Assembly (NCBI GenBank): GCA_037043015.1
Contig: CM073322.1
Location: 6,459,601-6,523,600 of the forward strand
DNA from: Bryum argenteum
Lineage: Eukaryota; Streptophyta; Bryopsida; Bryales; Bryaceae
DNA: 64,000 bases
Direction: 5' to 3'
Shown: positions 9,674 through 22,648 of the stretch, piece after piece
Position numbering within the stretch: position 1 is the stretch's first letter
Layout: each line of letters starts with the position of its first letter
Made by a program: the position numbers and the translations under genes
The notes under the pieces: generated by a model
Database searches by the model: none
The model's input: only the letters and a program-made list of their open reading frames with translations
Told to the model about the DNA's origin: nothing

Positions 9674-12600
9674 TGCTACGAGTAAGTGTATTGATTCCTT
9701 GTTAACCCAGCCACATATCAGAGAGCTCGTAGATATGAGTAACATAGCCATGAGGAAAGTAAGGCAAGTGGAAGGAAAGGCTACTGCTTGCGGGTGGCTC
9801 CATCATCATCATCGCAGGAAAGACTCTCGTTATTGGTCTACTCATGAAGTAGTGGGAGCTCATTTGCTCACATGCCCAAGTAGCACAGCCAGAGAGCTCT
9901 TTATTTTCCGGCGCTGAGCCCGAAGCTCCTGATGACGAATCTTTTCACATTGATAATCCAGCGTGCATTGTGCTTTTTGCCTTCCAAACCCGAACCTGAA
10001 TTAAGGTTCCCAATTTTTATAAGATGCAACTGTTTGTAGCGTGCAACTTCCTTACCTCCAATTTCCTGTTGAATGCACGAAGCATGTTTTCGTAGTATCA
10101 TTATCTTATTGCTGATTGTCAACTCTAATTTCTTCGGAGCCTGTTGGAAGCTTCGTGTTTGGGTGGGGTCCAGAAGCGCAACCGTTGATTAGGGAGGCGT
10201 GCCTGCCGACTCATACGGTGTCAGAGCAGAAGTTGACTTCTGCAATAATTTCGGGGCTTGATTAGTCACCATGAATTGCTGGAATGGTAACGCGGTGTTG
10301 CCGGTTGTTTAGGACTGTCCACTTGTACGCGGTGACCATCTGGAGCCCTCATCACAAACATTTCACTCCACTTTATAGTACAAAAACTGTCACATCTGTA
10401 TTGAGATCACCTGTACGTGTGGGACAGGGTCTGCAGAAAATAATATTTCATGAAAAAACCTGAATTTCAATGGAATAAAACTCATTTCTCTATATGGTGG
10501 AAAGAGGAATATGAGAGTCTTTTTCCATTTATGTTAGAAGCTAAAATTAATTTTTTAATTGTAAGTGATTACTTCGCCTTACATGTATGATCTGTCAAAT
10601 ATTTTAGAAGTATGAAATAGGTCATACATGTATAGAATATTCTTACAAGAGTAGAACGTTTGAGTAGAACCTAGAGGTACCCACCCACTTAATCCTTAAA
10701 GTTCAAGCATGCCCCTCGGGCTTGGTTTCCGGTGTATTTTCAGAGGGGCTTGGTGTATTTTCAGAGGGGCTTGACGTTTAAGGGTTAATATTGGAGAGAT
10801 TCATCATTATGGAAGTCTCTCTACACTAACCATGGTATTTTAGCCTTTCCTTTCTTGAACTTTGAGCCATCCTTTCTCCCTACAACATTTCATCTATCGA
10901 AAACATATGAGGTATAGACCTTTGAGTGCACTATCATAGGCAACGTTACTATGAAATGCAAATACTTCCTCTATTTGCTCCAATATTCATTACCTTATGA
11001 TGAGCGAAAGATTGAGCAAAAGTTGATTGGTTGGATATTCCCCCCCCCTAGAGCTAGAGATATTAATGAGAGGTGAAATGAATGAAGAAGTTTCTCAAGC
11101 AACAACACATGTCATTATTACTGCACTAAATTTGATAATTAGTGTTAGATTATTATAAGATTTGAAAATGCTATAAGTTTTTACTTTTGCTTAAATTTTT
11201 TTACCAAGAGCATTGATTCTGATACTATATAAGGACCCCCATCTTGGCCAATATAGTGGGTAAAATTATTGAACAACAGTAAAAACTTGTAACATGTTTA
11301 TGTAAATTAGTGTATCTAACACTAATTATCAAATTTAGTGTAGTCAGCAATGGTAGGCTGTGTAAGAATGAATTTTTAATAAGCTCTTCATGTCTGATAA
11401 TTGCCGGTTGCCACTTGAAGTTCATTTTTTTTCTGGAAGTAGTAAATGATGGAGCATAATATCAGAACAAGTAGAGTAGTATTTTAATGAGGTGATAAAA
11501 TAACTTCATAGATTGTAGTGAGGTGATGAAAAGGACCAATGAAGTGTTATTTTTGAACTTGTGTTGAACAAGACATTTTTGGATAAAAGGAGAGGTGCAT
11601 TTCAATAAGACATTTTGGGACAAGAGGAGGTAATACATTGCTAATGCAATTGGCTCGTTGGAAACCAAAAAAAGAAAAAGGTTTTTAGTCTTTTGTGCTA
11701 AAGTAGGAAAAGACTATTACAATCATGATGTATTTGACCTTCTTTACGGAGGCGTGATTATTGACCTTTCAAGAGTTGCGATTGATAAACTTTTGAAGGG
11801 TTGTAATTGGTAGACCTGGGGTTGCAAATGGTCGAAGTCTTTGCTTAAATAATCATATTCATTTGTTTTATTAGTATATACATGAACCTATTCACTCATT
11901 ACCATTACCAAAAGACGTGCACTTGCTACCAACCCAGTTGATCTCGCCGCACTTCTTTAAAAGAGTGAATACTTCCCCAAATGATGTCAAAAATTGACAC
12001 GACGTTTTTTGAACCAAGTTGCTATGACTTTCTAATGCTCTTTAAGCTCCAATGCCTTATCATTGGTTGCCCTTTGGGCATTTATACTTTTATCAAGGGT
12101 TAAATATAGAAAATGCAATTAGTACCTATCTTACATCAACTTCAATCATTCATTGATTGAGCTGAAGATATTCAAAGTTTGCAAATCCTCCACGTAAGTT
12201 GTATTTAACATCCAAAACCTTGTGGTCAAACATTAAGATATTCACTTTTCTTGCATAAGAATTCATACACAAGAATAGTATTACTAACTTGAAGATCTTC
12301 CAATTGCAAATACACTTGGAAAGTTGCAACAAATTGGATGTGAACTAACGAATATGATGGAATGAATGATTTCATCCAAACCCGCATCAGCGGGATTTAT
12401 GGTTTGCCGCCGAAATGCGAGCTTTTAGTTTTTGAATGAACCTGAGATGCTGCACCGTATATTGTTCTCCCTTGTTTCCAAGTACGGATCGCATAGATCA
12501 CTGTTACATTACTGGAAACTGGAGCGGATGCGCTTCTCAATTGACCTTGCAGTGTTTTTATTCATCTTGTGACAGAAAGAAAAATCGCATTGCCATTGAT

Positions 12601-13338
12601 CCAGCGAAACTGCTACAAATGGTTCTCACGACGATTGATCAACTTAGTGCAGAAAAAAACGCCTGGACCTTAGCGACTGGAACTACGATTTGAGGAGACG
12701 GCACATAAATTGGTGAGATAAATCTTCGCAAAATTGAATGGAAGTCAGGTATGGCGATTAGATATGAAATCGGGTCCAATATGCATGCGTGGAATGAGCT
12801 TGTCATGTGCTTTCATAGATCGATGTGGAGCATTGTGAGGATCGTATTTGCACGCTGCGATTAGGGACTTATTCTAGAAAAATATTGGTCCAATTTCACT
12901 ATGTGCCATGATTTTTACCTTCTTGACAAGTTCGTGATTAACGTGAACTCGGCATGTTTCAAGTGTTTGAGAAGCATCGAGCAATTACGATGTTTCATAA
13001 GTAGAACTAAAGCACTTACGTGTTTAATAAGACAGTATTTGATTCACTTATGCTTGAGAATATAGCACGATATCTGTCTAATCTACAAGTAGATTCTCAA
13101 TCAAATTTCCTGCATATAGAAAGTAAATTGCATAACGCTACAATTTAATGTTTCTCTTCATCATATACTGTGATGGGAATCGGATACGGCTCATCCAGTT
13201 GACAAACTTCAAAAGATTTCACATATTGCAAATGAGCGGAAGAACATCATCAGTTCTCATATGTCTAAGGAAATTGTACTAGAGGAACTACATATAGATT
13301 TTCCATATCTGACATACTGATGATATCGAATTGTCCGC
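9674..13338. other. Intergenic region between the epimerase and lipid-transfer genes
   Basis: This holds the epimerase 3' flank, then AT-rich DNA without a recognisable gene. Visible features are a 92-bp TTAA-flanked element at 10693-10784 and a C run near 11041. Open frames at 12150-12693 are short and unrecognised. Confidence 0.5.
10693..10784. mobile_element. Short TTAA-flanked piggyBac-like MITE, 92 bp
   Basis: Imperfect 16-bp inverted ends read TCCTTAAAGTTCAAGC (left) and CCCTTAAACGTCAAGC (complement of right). They are bounded by TTAA at 10689-10692 and 10785-10788. TTAA duplication and CCC-starting ends are piggyBac hallmarks. Most of the interior is a 21-bp tandem duplication (10731-10751 and 10752-10772). 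It is very short, so it may be an internally deleted or chance structure. Confidence 0.5.
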
Positions 13339-13819
13339 CTACATGTTCATGAGCTTGCGGTTCTGTGGAACGAAGGAAGGAAGTGAAAAACCTGCAAGAA
13401 TTCATCACACGAGTCAGGTGAGGTACAATCCAGCAGATGATGAGAAGCTTTCTGAAAATCCGGAGTGAATGTGAAGGCATATTACCGTCACAAGAGTAGC
13501 CCGCGGGTACAATTTTTTTGCATTCTTTAGGCAAGAGAAGCGAGGCGTGCATGTTAACGCCCATAGAATTGGAGTACGCAGTGACGATGGTGCAAAGGCA
13601 AGAAGTATCGGTGCTGCGAACGACGGCGCAGCAAGCGTCTGTTGGTGATGGAGGATTCTCCCCTTCTACCGCTGGCAAGCACACCGATAAGGAGTTCAAG
13701 GAGCTTGAGCACGGCCCTGCTATTGCTGCAACTTCATCGGCCACCAGAATGATTGCCACGAGCGCCACCAGCAAGCTACCACAAGACAGCTTCATTGTTG
13801 CTATGCTGAAGAAAGACAC
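13339..13819 (-). CDS. Lipid-transfer-protein-like secreted eight-cysteine protein
   Basis: Two exons on the minus strand, 13819-13486 and 13391-13339, join in phase 1 across a 94-bp GT-AG intron to give about 128 residues. A hydrophobic N-terminus ending near AAIAGP forms a signal peptide; translation could start at codon 1 or at the second Met (codon 9). The mature part has the eight-cysteine spacing C-x9-C-x15-CC-x9-CxC-x23-C-x9-C of the plant nsLTP / amylase-inhibitor superfamily. These small helical proteins bind lipids in the apoplast or at membranes. The intron directly after the last cysteine is at the typical place. The C-terminal tail is short (ending RKLMNM), with no long GPI-type extension. 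The exact subclass is not assigned. Reading through the intron gives a longer frame to 13265, which I reject because the splice sites are good. Confidence 0.85.
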
Positions 13820-16180
13820 AGTCGATGCATTGACAGATGACCATGAACTCTGCTAGAGGGATTAAATGCTGCGAGATGGTCACACGCTCAACTTGCTCTT
13901 GTCCAAGCAGTAATGGAATTTGTTACAACCGCAACGACAGGGTGAGAACGTGAAACCTCGGCCGTAATGCAAGTACCGTGCCTATTAGAAATGATTTCGC
14001 TTATGTTAGAGATTGTTCCTTCACATGTTCTAACAAAATTAAGAATGTGACCTGTATTTATCGCTTGAGCATGACCATTGCCTTGGAACTGTAAGACAGC
14101 TTGTATTAGAGACGTACTCGTAGTATCGGATGTCTCGTGACTGTTGTGTGATCAATCCATTTATTTCTTTGAACAGAGTTGGTGTTGTTCTCTGAACAAT
14201 ACCAGTTGCTTTCGTGATGATACATTGTTATGACAAGTCTTTCATACATCTGAGAGCACTAGTATTCATTCCGACTTGTAGAGAATTCTCAAATCCACGT
14301 CAGAAACTATGTCAGAGAATCTACTAGCTACGAGACTGTAACGGTTTTAACCTCGAGGAGATTCTAAGTTTTATTCATGTTGGAACTCATTCCTGTTCAT
14401 CAACTCAGCTTCTAACTTCAACTTGACTTTCAATTTCAGATTATGAACTGACCAGCAGCAATTAGATTTATCTTCCATGTGAAGAGGAGATTGAGTGGAT
14501 AGGATGGATCCACTTTGAGTGCTTTGAGTACTCTGTTTGTGGAAGTGCCGTGGTATACAAATTAGAACTTGCCAGAAAAGCCAAAGGTACGCATGTTTTG
14601 TAGCAGTTTTGAAGGGCACCTTCGGCTGCATTGGCTGGTTGAGATGGTTGCTTGGTGAAAACATTTTTCAGTTGCTTTCCCAGTACTGTCGGGGGGTCTG
14701 TCATACGCAGTGGCTTGTCATGATATAACCGTTCAGAACAGTATGTATTAGTCTCATGCACAATCAACTTACTGCTAGATGCAAGATTACGTGAAGATGA
14801 AAATTAAAGGTGCTTTTCAAATATCACAGAAGGGCCTTGGGTTTTGAGTCTTTCTTGGACGTTCTTTGCGAAGTCTTAGTAACCAGAAGAGTGGCCAGTG
14901 AACGACGCAACACACTACTTTTCAATCCTGGAGGACATGCCCAGGTTTCATGTGGGGTCCATTTTGAAATCAAGGTACTAGTAGAAGAGCAACGCTGAGG
15001 ACTCCTTCGTGTATCATGCTGTTCAACGTCCACTCTTATAGCTAAGCCAAATAACTGCATAATGAATTGCATTGGAAAATAGAGGTGCTCATAGGCCTTG
15101 AATTGCTTTATCTCAGACATTCACCAGCAAGACATCCCTTCCGAAGGGGTCACTCTCAAAGGTACGACTAAAATCTGCTAACTTCAATAATTTGCATCCT
15201 CGAACGCAACACCAAACGTCATTTCATCATGTTCATGTACGCTTTTTACAACACCTGATTCATCCTTCTCGAGATATTCTCTCCACATCTTCGGAAAAGG
15301 GGCTGCAGTATTCCTTTCTTTGCAGTGCCTTGAGCGCATCGCAGGTGGGATGTATCTATAGCTGAACAGCCATTCATGCTTTCTGTTGAAAATGTGAGAC
15401 TTTTTTATGCATCTGAATTGCTTTGTGTTGAGAATGTGATGAAATTTTACGTAGCAGTTTTCAGTGAAGTTCTTATGACAGAGAAGATTCTTTAAGAATG
15501 ATTCGAGATACCGTGATTGGAGTCTTTTTTGACAAGGAAGCTTGAACGAGAGCCTCTCAGTTCATTCGAATGTTTGTCACCAGAGACTATTGAGTTGGTA
15601 GTACAGTCTGCAAATGGCAAAGGCTTGTAATAGTTGAGCTGCCCTGGCTCGTGGTGTCTTTTCTTCCTTGGCAGGCGATTGCTGGCAGAAAGTTGAATTG
15701 TAATATCATGCGGTTTCGCTTCACTGATTGTGCAAACAGGACAAACAAGAGGTAGGCCATAGGTCTCTGTGAAGTTGGCTGATTGCCCACAGAAGAAACG
15801 CCGAGAGCATCTCCAGGTATGTAACGCTTTCAATTTTCTATTCTGTTCACAAGCGCAAGAATTCTCTGATGAAATTGTTACGATGAAAAGTAATTTAATA
15901 TTTGGAATCAACGTATGTCTGTGATTCTCACATATTAGTATCCCCATATTAGTAAATTGTACACTTCGTAGTTTACATGCTAAGAGAAGAGATATTATTC
16001 ATGCATTACTAGTTCTATGCTTATAATTCACGTATACATAATTCTAGTATCATTCTAGCATCCGTTATGAGGTACAGGGAATTTCTTAATCCTAGACATC
16101 CCAGTCTATATTAGGAGAAAAACACATTTTCAAAAAGAGTGTCACAAATGGAAGTGAAGGTAAGGTAAGGTATATTTGGA
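13820..16180. other. Intergenic region with unrecognised open frames
   Basis: Upstream flank of the lipid-transfer gene and beyond. The longest frame (15492-15947, minus, 151 codons) has several Cys and a basic stretch but no family I recognise. It has no clear splice partners and could be chance. Frames at 14371-15120 are similar. No RNA gene or repeat was identified. Confidence 0.35.
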
Positions 16181-16191
16181 TCTCAATAGTA

Positions 16192-17129
16192 CAGTCGGGT
16201 ACAGAAATAATTCGAACTGCATTTTAAGGCAGTTTTTGAAAAAACTTCAAAATGTGCCTGTATATTCAAAAATGATCGGAATTGCAATCCGTAAAAGGCG
16301 TTGGAACCACGTCAGAGTGTTTTACACTATCACTGCAAAAAATTTCTTCTTTTTTGTAATTTTTTTTTAAAGAACTAAAACTCTACATGTTCCATCCACA
16401 ATTGACCATTGTCGCTTTGTGCTTCAATTACAATGTTCATTTTCGATTTAAAAATTGATATGAGTGCCATAAGTTGTTCTTGACTACTTTGAGCTCATTG
16501 TTGAATGTTCAAAAATACTTGCTCCCTCTAAACTTCTGAGTTGGAGTAGTTTTGTGATAAGTTTCCAATCAACACTTAAGGTGTGAAATTGAACTTTGAT
16601 TTAAACTCGACGAGAATGCTAAAAGAATTTGAGTTTGGCAATGAGCTTTTGAAAGTAATCACCCTAACTTTATCAAACCATCCTTTAAGTCCTTGTAGGA
16701 CATTTCTAGTGGTGTGAATGGCTTCACAAAGTTTTGAGAAAAATTGACTAGTCATAAGCACATTCTAAGACATTCCTCCTTCCCAAGAAAAAAACTAGGA
16801 ACATTTCAATGATTCAATAAGCATGAGCTCAAGTAGCTAAAGAACAACTTATGGCACTCATATCAATTTTGCAACTGAAAATGAACATTGGAATTGAAGC
16901 ACAAAGCGACAATGGTCAATTGTGGATGGAACATGTAGAGTTTTAGTTCTTTAAAAAAAAATTACAAAAAAGAAGAATTTTTTTGCAGTGATAGTGTAAA
17001 ACACTCTGATGTGGTTCCAACGCCTTTTACGGATTGCAATTCCGATCATTTTTGAGTATACAGGCACATTTTGAAGTTTTTTCAAAAACTGCCTTCAAAT
17101 GCAGTTCGAATTATTTCTGTACCCGACTG
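16192..17129. mobile_element. Foldback Tc1/mariner-type element with ~307-bp inverted arms
   Basis: The ends begin CAGTCGGGTACAGAAATAAT on both strands and are flanked by TA (16190-16191 and 17130-17131), the dinucleotide target of Tc1/mariner elements. The arms (16192-16498 and 16823-17129) stay nearly complementary for about 307 bp around a ~324-bp centre. Short frames in the arms are shadows of each other. No transposase is present, so the element is non-autonomous. A transcript would fold into a long double-stranded RNA (inference). The close match of the arms suggests either recent origin or arm homogenisation. Confidence 0.9.
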
Positions 17130-20100
17130 TACAATCTTTTAGTAGACTTAGGGTACGTCACATGGATCAAATTTTTAGCCATGAGGCTTCATGGGTTGTA
17201 AAATCATAACATTTTAGTACTAAAAAAAGATCACATAATTTCATTAGTTTCACTTTGAAGTGAGAATGCTAACAATAGAATTATTGCAAAAGTTGAAAGA
17301 TTCATGAACTACAAAGTTACTTATCTTCATCTCAGTAACATCCTTGAACAGAAAAAAATTAAGATTTTTTAAATTATTATTATTATTATTATTATTCTAA
17401 AATTTTTAAAATTTTTTAAAATTTTTATTTTCTTAATTTTTTTTCTTTGCACAAATAATGGCCTTGCATTGGTACAAAATGCTCCAAATTTACCAAGAAA
17501 AAATGTCCCAAACTAGACTTCTTGCACAAAATTAAACCTAAATATATCGAATGAGTTATGTTTAAAGTAATCAATGTATTGTACTTAGTTGAATTTAGAA
17601 TCCTTTCTATTTATGAGATATATATATGATACTAATAGGTTTCAATACTAAATTTATCATCACCAACAATCTAATATGTTATTTATGATATTGAGAAATA
17701 ATTGGAGAGGTAAGTTTTTAAATTTGTAATTGATTAGCAAGTTTGTGATTATAAGTATCATCCTATTATATGTATACGTATGTCATATTAGTATGTCATA
17801 TTAGTGGTACGTCTATTTTAAGAAAATTTATTTTAACATAAAAATTGTTAATTATTTTAAATATGAAGAACTGCACTATTAGAAAATCAAGGATTTTTTT
17901 GAATGTCATGTCAAATTTTTCATCAAGGGTTTAAATCCTTACTAGTTTCTTCTGATCCTCCCTAGCATTGTATACAGACTCTAACTCTATTTTCTTTAAC
18001 ATCACATACCGTCTAAAGTACATGAGCATAAGTTGCAAACTAAGTATACCTAAGCCAAAACAAAACAAGTTACACAAACAAGCGACAATTATGGAGGAAT
18101 AGAGGGTTGTAATTTTTGAATTTCTATCAATAATGAAAGCAATTGTAGGAGCTTCAAGTTAGTGGTATTTTGTAATTTGTGCACTTGTTACCATGATGCA
18201 TCAAAGAGCAAATGCACTTGTAGTGTGACAAAAAATGTGAGGAAATCCATTTTGCAATAGAACCAATGTCTAAGAATACAACAATAGGGAAGAGGGTGCA
18301 CACATTGAGAGCTTTTAAAAATGTTTACAACGATGAAGAACATGTTGCATAATTGACGGCAAGAATGTATTGAGGGTTCTTCAACCCTATCGTTAAGGCG
18401 GTGAGATCTTCGGTGCATTTGGGTATTATATTCAAATTTATCAAAGTGTTGGGTTTGTAAATGATGTTGGTGTTGAGCATAAATTGATAAAGGTGATTAA
18501 GCTAAAATATTTTATGCATATATCAAATAATCTTTTAGAATGTGCACTAAGAGGAATTTTGTAAAGAGGAAGTCAAGTTGAGTATTTTTTCACAATTATA
18601 TCGATGTAAAATATTTATACCCTTAATAGCCTATTACAGAGGGAAATGTGTGGCATCAATTAAGAGAGATTCATATTTTGAAGACAATGTATGTTATCAT
18701 TTGAATAATATTTAAATGCTATCAATTGAATAACAATGAATCATACAATTAAAGATAAATGAACCACAATAAATTTGAGAAAAGTCATTTATCAAATTTT
18801 ATTCAAATATTTTGCCACGCTTAATCATATCAACTTATTTTGATCAAATGATTTAATTTTAGTATAAGTTGTTATCCTTTGAAACAATCGTAAATAAATG
18901 TTTATGATAATAAAGTTGATTGAAAATAAAGTTGAAGAATTTAAAACCAGAATGCCAAATTGAATTTTAAAATGTAACATTTTTCCATATGTTCAATAAT
19001 ATAACATAAAAGTTAGAGTATGCTCAAATTGCTTTGTGAAGAGCATGACAATGACTCTTGTGAACACCAAACATCAATAAATATAGAAAAAAAGAGCTCA
19101 AGGGGGAGAACAAGCATAGAATTATTATAAAATAGAGATTGAAAGCTTGAAATTAGCTAAAGATAGGTCTTTGTTTCAACTTACATTATATCATATAACT
19201 CATTGTACTAAAATAAATACTTTTCTTAGAGACGCTATAAATGGAGACTCTAACTGTACATGGACCAATGGAGAGCAAAAATTCTCTCAATGTTATTGGT
19301 CTATTTTTGAACCACAAGTAATGGACCAATTACATTCAGAGATTTTTTGCCCTCTTATAGCCACATGCTTGGCTTGAATCCCCATGTATAACGTCCTTCA
19401 TTTGTCAAAAGCTAGAAAACTGTGTAAGATAGGCAAGGTCATAAAGCAAGTTTGGGCATTCCAAATGGATCAGCTCAAGGACCACACTATGACAAAAGTA
19501 CTTGAACTCCAAAAGTTCAAGAGCTGTGAGGTTTTTTCCAAAAGAAGGGATTAAATCTTCCAAAAGTAAAGTTAACTTGAAGTTAACCACACCTTTAGGT
19601 AGGAATTTGATGGGTAGGAGCACTAGTAGAAAATAACATAAAAAGAGACGCTTGTAGTGACTTGTCCCGAGTGACCTAGAGTGCTTGTTTTAATTGTACC
19701 TTCACAATTAGATGTATTCAGAATAATTCACAATTTATCACCTGCAGCACATGGTTTGAATGTATAATATCATTAATCTATGTGGTAGTGCGCTTAGTAA
19801 TGTATGGTTTCGTGTTTTTTTTTTTTTTTTTTTTTTTTTTTTGTTTGTTTGTTTGGGTGAAAAGCCGTAAGATGTTATTTTGAGGCAATAAAGTGTACAT
19901 TGATCCAAGAACAACCACATACTTGTTTAACCCCTAACAACAAAAACTTTGAAGAGCCATTCATAACTTCTTCATTCAAAGTCCTTTCTTAACAAAATCA
20001 CTTGAGTAGGGTCTCAAATCAACCCTACAAAATTGCAGATCCATACAATGAAGTGCTTTGTGTCAAGATACAACAATTTGGTTGAAGGGCTGTAGCTTTG

Positions 20101-20888
20101 AAGACCCATAACTTCTACAAATAAAGTCCTCTTGTAACAAAATTTATTGGGTTGGAACCCGAATCAAGTCTAGATTCATTGATAAGAAAATGCAAAACCA
20201 TCCAAGATAGTGTGAAATAATGACATGCATTTCAGTGCAAGCAACTTTTCTTTTCTTCCATGATTTTCTCATGGACGGAGAATATGCCCCAAGTTCTGTG
20301 CTATTTTATACTCAATTTTGAATGAAGATGCCCAATTCCGCATGGGGAGCTGTGTGGAATGGTACACATATTTTGATATACTTTCGGCGAGACCATGGCA
20401 TCCCCGAGAGGTGAAAAATAGTCAGATTGATGCGACCAGCCATGGCCGGCATCATCCTCTTGCGTTGCATTCATGCTGTGCTCGGTCCAAAGGTCTCTGT
20501 CAAAATACAAGGGTATGTATCATGTAGCGAAAAGAAGATGGCACACCGTGTAACTTGTTTTATTCAATCACTCCGAAAGGGATTTAACTCTACCAAAAAG
20601 AAGAAAGAAACAAAATTGTGTTCGTGTGTGAAGCGAAGTTGTGGTTGCCATCGATGGTGGTCAACCTTGCATGTCCATAGCTGCCATAACTTTACATGAA
20701 TAATGAACAATGTTGCCAAAACTCTTATGAATACATTTATATGTATTGAAAGTTCATGTTGGTCTAACCCTACATGGGGCCAGCCGAGAAAGCATGGGCT
20801 AGCTCTTTATGATCATTTCCTTTATAATGTCTTCCGTTCCCTTCAGTTCCCCTGCTTGCAGAATATATTCTCGTATGAGTGTTGCAGG
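17130..20888. other. AT-rich intergenic DNA with simple repeats
   Basis: No gene recognised. It contains an ATT microsatellite at about 17377-17396, a long poly(T) tract near 19817-19841 followed by TTTG repeats, and otherwise low-complexity AT-rich sequence. Confidence 0.5.
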
Positions 20889-20892
20889 TTAA

Positions 20893-21151
20893 CCCCTGAG
20901 CGCCCCCTCCAAAAAGCCCGAAAATCAAGGTGTGCAGACCATGCCCAAGCTTATTGGGTGCCAATTCTGCAGAAATTGATTACTTTCAATTTCACCGTTG
21001 AGAAACATGAAGAACAGGGATGCGAAGGTGTGGGAAAAATTGGGATGGATTTCACCGCACGGATCTGGTTTCTATAATGGTCAAACAATGGTTGACTTCT
21101 GACTGCCGGAATTCCTGGCGGACACATTTAGTCCGCAGGGGCGCTCAGGGG
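20893..21151. mobile_element. piggyBac-like MITE, 259 bp
   Basis: Perfect 14-bp inverted ends, CCCCTGAGCGCCCC, are bounded on both sides by TTAA (20889-20892 and 21152-21155). TTAA duplications and CCC-starting termini are characteristic of piggyBac elements. There is no transposase inside. The perfect ends suggest a relatively young insertion compared with the other elements here. Confidence 0.82.
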
Positions 21152-21299
21152 TTAACTGTTTTTTGTCGTCCAGTCCGAGGTTGCCTTGAAATGTATACCT
21201 AACGTATCTATCATGTATAGGTATACATATTAACGATGTAATCGCATAATAATCGTTAGAATTAAAGCTATCGTTTTCATGTTGTTTAGCCATGATGTA

Positions 21300-21577
21300 C
21301 AGGTAGGACTTCTTAAACCAATCAAAGGTTGGACCCTCAAAAACCAATCAAGGTAGGACCTTCTTAAACTGATCGAGGTTGGACCTGATTGGTCGGACCT
21401 TCTAATTTTCTGTTATTAATCTTGTCCCGGTCTAAATTCAATTTACACTACAAAGAGAGACCAAGCCTCTTAGAATTCAATTTTTGATTCTTCATGATCG
21501 ATGCTCTTGACCAAGAGCCATGACCATGAAAACTATATAATTTCTTGGTTATGGGTCTGGGTCCATAGTGTAAAGCG
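21300..21577 (-). mobile_element. Partial GGG...TTTACAC-type MITE (relative of 29257-29762)
   Basis: Read on the minus strand from 21577 it starts GGGCGCTTTACACTATGGAC and then follows the same order of blocks as 29257 onward (CCATGACC / CAAGAAATT / GTAGTGTAAA). The outer flank is TTA (21578-21580). The other terminus could not be located. Instead the sequence runs into three imperfect ~35-bp repeats at about 21306-21400 built on AACCAATCAAGGT. It is probably truncated or rearranged. Confidence 0.6.
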
Positions 21578-22040
21578 CCCTTAGTAAAGCAAACCATTTT
21601 CATATGTTTAAATGTTGATATGTGCACAAAATACACATGTGTTTGGTTTTAGAGCCCCATTTTTAAAAAAAAAGGGTTTAAATGTTGAACCTTCTAGTGC
21701 CCTTAGCTTTGTTTCATGACTTGAGTGGAATAATTCTAATATCAGATTTCCAATGATGTTCTTATGATGGAAAAACACAGGGTTCTTGGGGAGTTGTAAC
21801 TCCATGATCTTAGATTCTTTTTGGTAAACTTGGGTTTCAAATTAGAGTATAGTTTTTAAGATAACAACCTTGACCCAATCTTGATTGTATTTCAATGCAT
21901 AGGGTCTAGTTTTTTCTTTGTGGATTTTTGGTCAATTTTATCATTGCAACTTACTCATTAAAAAAACATCAAGCTTTTTAAAGTAAAGTTGAGAAGAGGT
22001 GGAAAACTTAATTATTTTTTAAATTCAATAGTTTTGTTAA

Positions 22041-22648
22041 CCCTTTAACGCCGACAAGTGTTTCCAATCAACCATGAGTTTCTTATGCTTTTTTTTCTTT
22101 GAACAAGTTTTGTGATGAAATTTGAATACCTTGAAATTTGTAATTATGGTATTCAACCTTAATAAAGTAGTCTCAAACCATGACTTCAAATGTTGCAAGA
22201 AGTTGCACAACCATTCAACAAGTGCTTAAAAAGATTACAATGTTCAAAGTAGTCGTTGCATATTGATCGTGAAACTTGTGGATTTTGGAGGATGTATTAC
22301 TTTGGCGATCAATAGGTTTCTTGCAAGAAATTGATCCACAAGTGCCTAGGTCAATAGCTTTGCAATGACATATTATAGGTAGGAAGAAGCTTCATACTCA
22401 ATCACTAGTGACTACATTGTATCAGTGTATTTGAATATGTCCAAACATATTCCAAAATTATAATTACGGATCAAACAACAAGTTTTTAATGTGAGGAGAG
22501 GGATCAAGAACCAACAAACAATGAAGAATTCATTGATCAAACTTTCAAGGTTGAGATTTCAGTAGCTTACCTTCATGGTCATGTAGATGACGATACATTG
22601 AGAAAAAAAATGTTCTTAAACATAAAAGTAGACTAGGATGGTTAGGGG
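22041..22648. mobile_element. Possible TTAA-flanked piggyBac-like element
   Basis: The left end reads CCCTTTAACGCCGACAAG directly after TTAA (22037-22040). A matching TTAA lies at 22649-22652 after a GGGG end. The inverted-repeat match is short (CCC(T/C).TAAC-like), so pairing of these two ends is uncertain. The left end alone is very piggyBac-like. Confidence 0.35.

Noticed and set aside
13265-13485. Read-through extension of the lipid-transfer protein
   Set aside because: Good GT-AG sites at 13485 and 13392 give a normal short C-terminus. The extension contains unrelated sequence.
15492-15947. 151-codon minus-strand frame as a Cys-rich protein gene
   Set aside because: No recognisable domain, splice partner or signal peptide. 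Kept only as an unrecognised frame in the intergenic description.
17370-17440. Scaffold-attachment or origin-like AT tract
   Set aside because: Only a microsatellite and AT-rich runs are visible; nothing specific supports a function.
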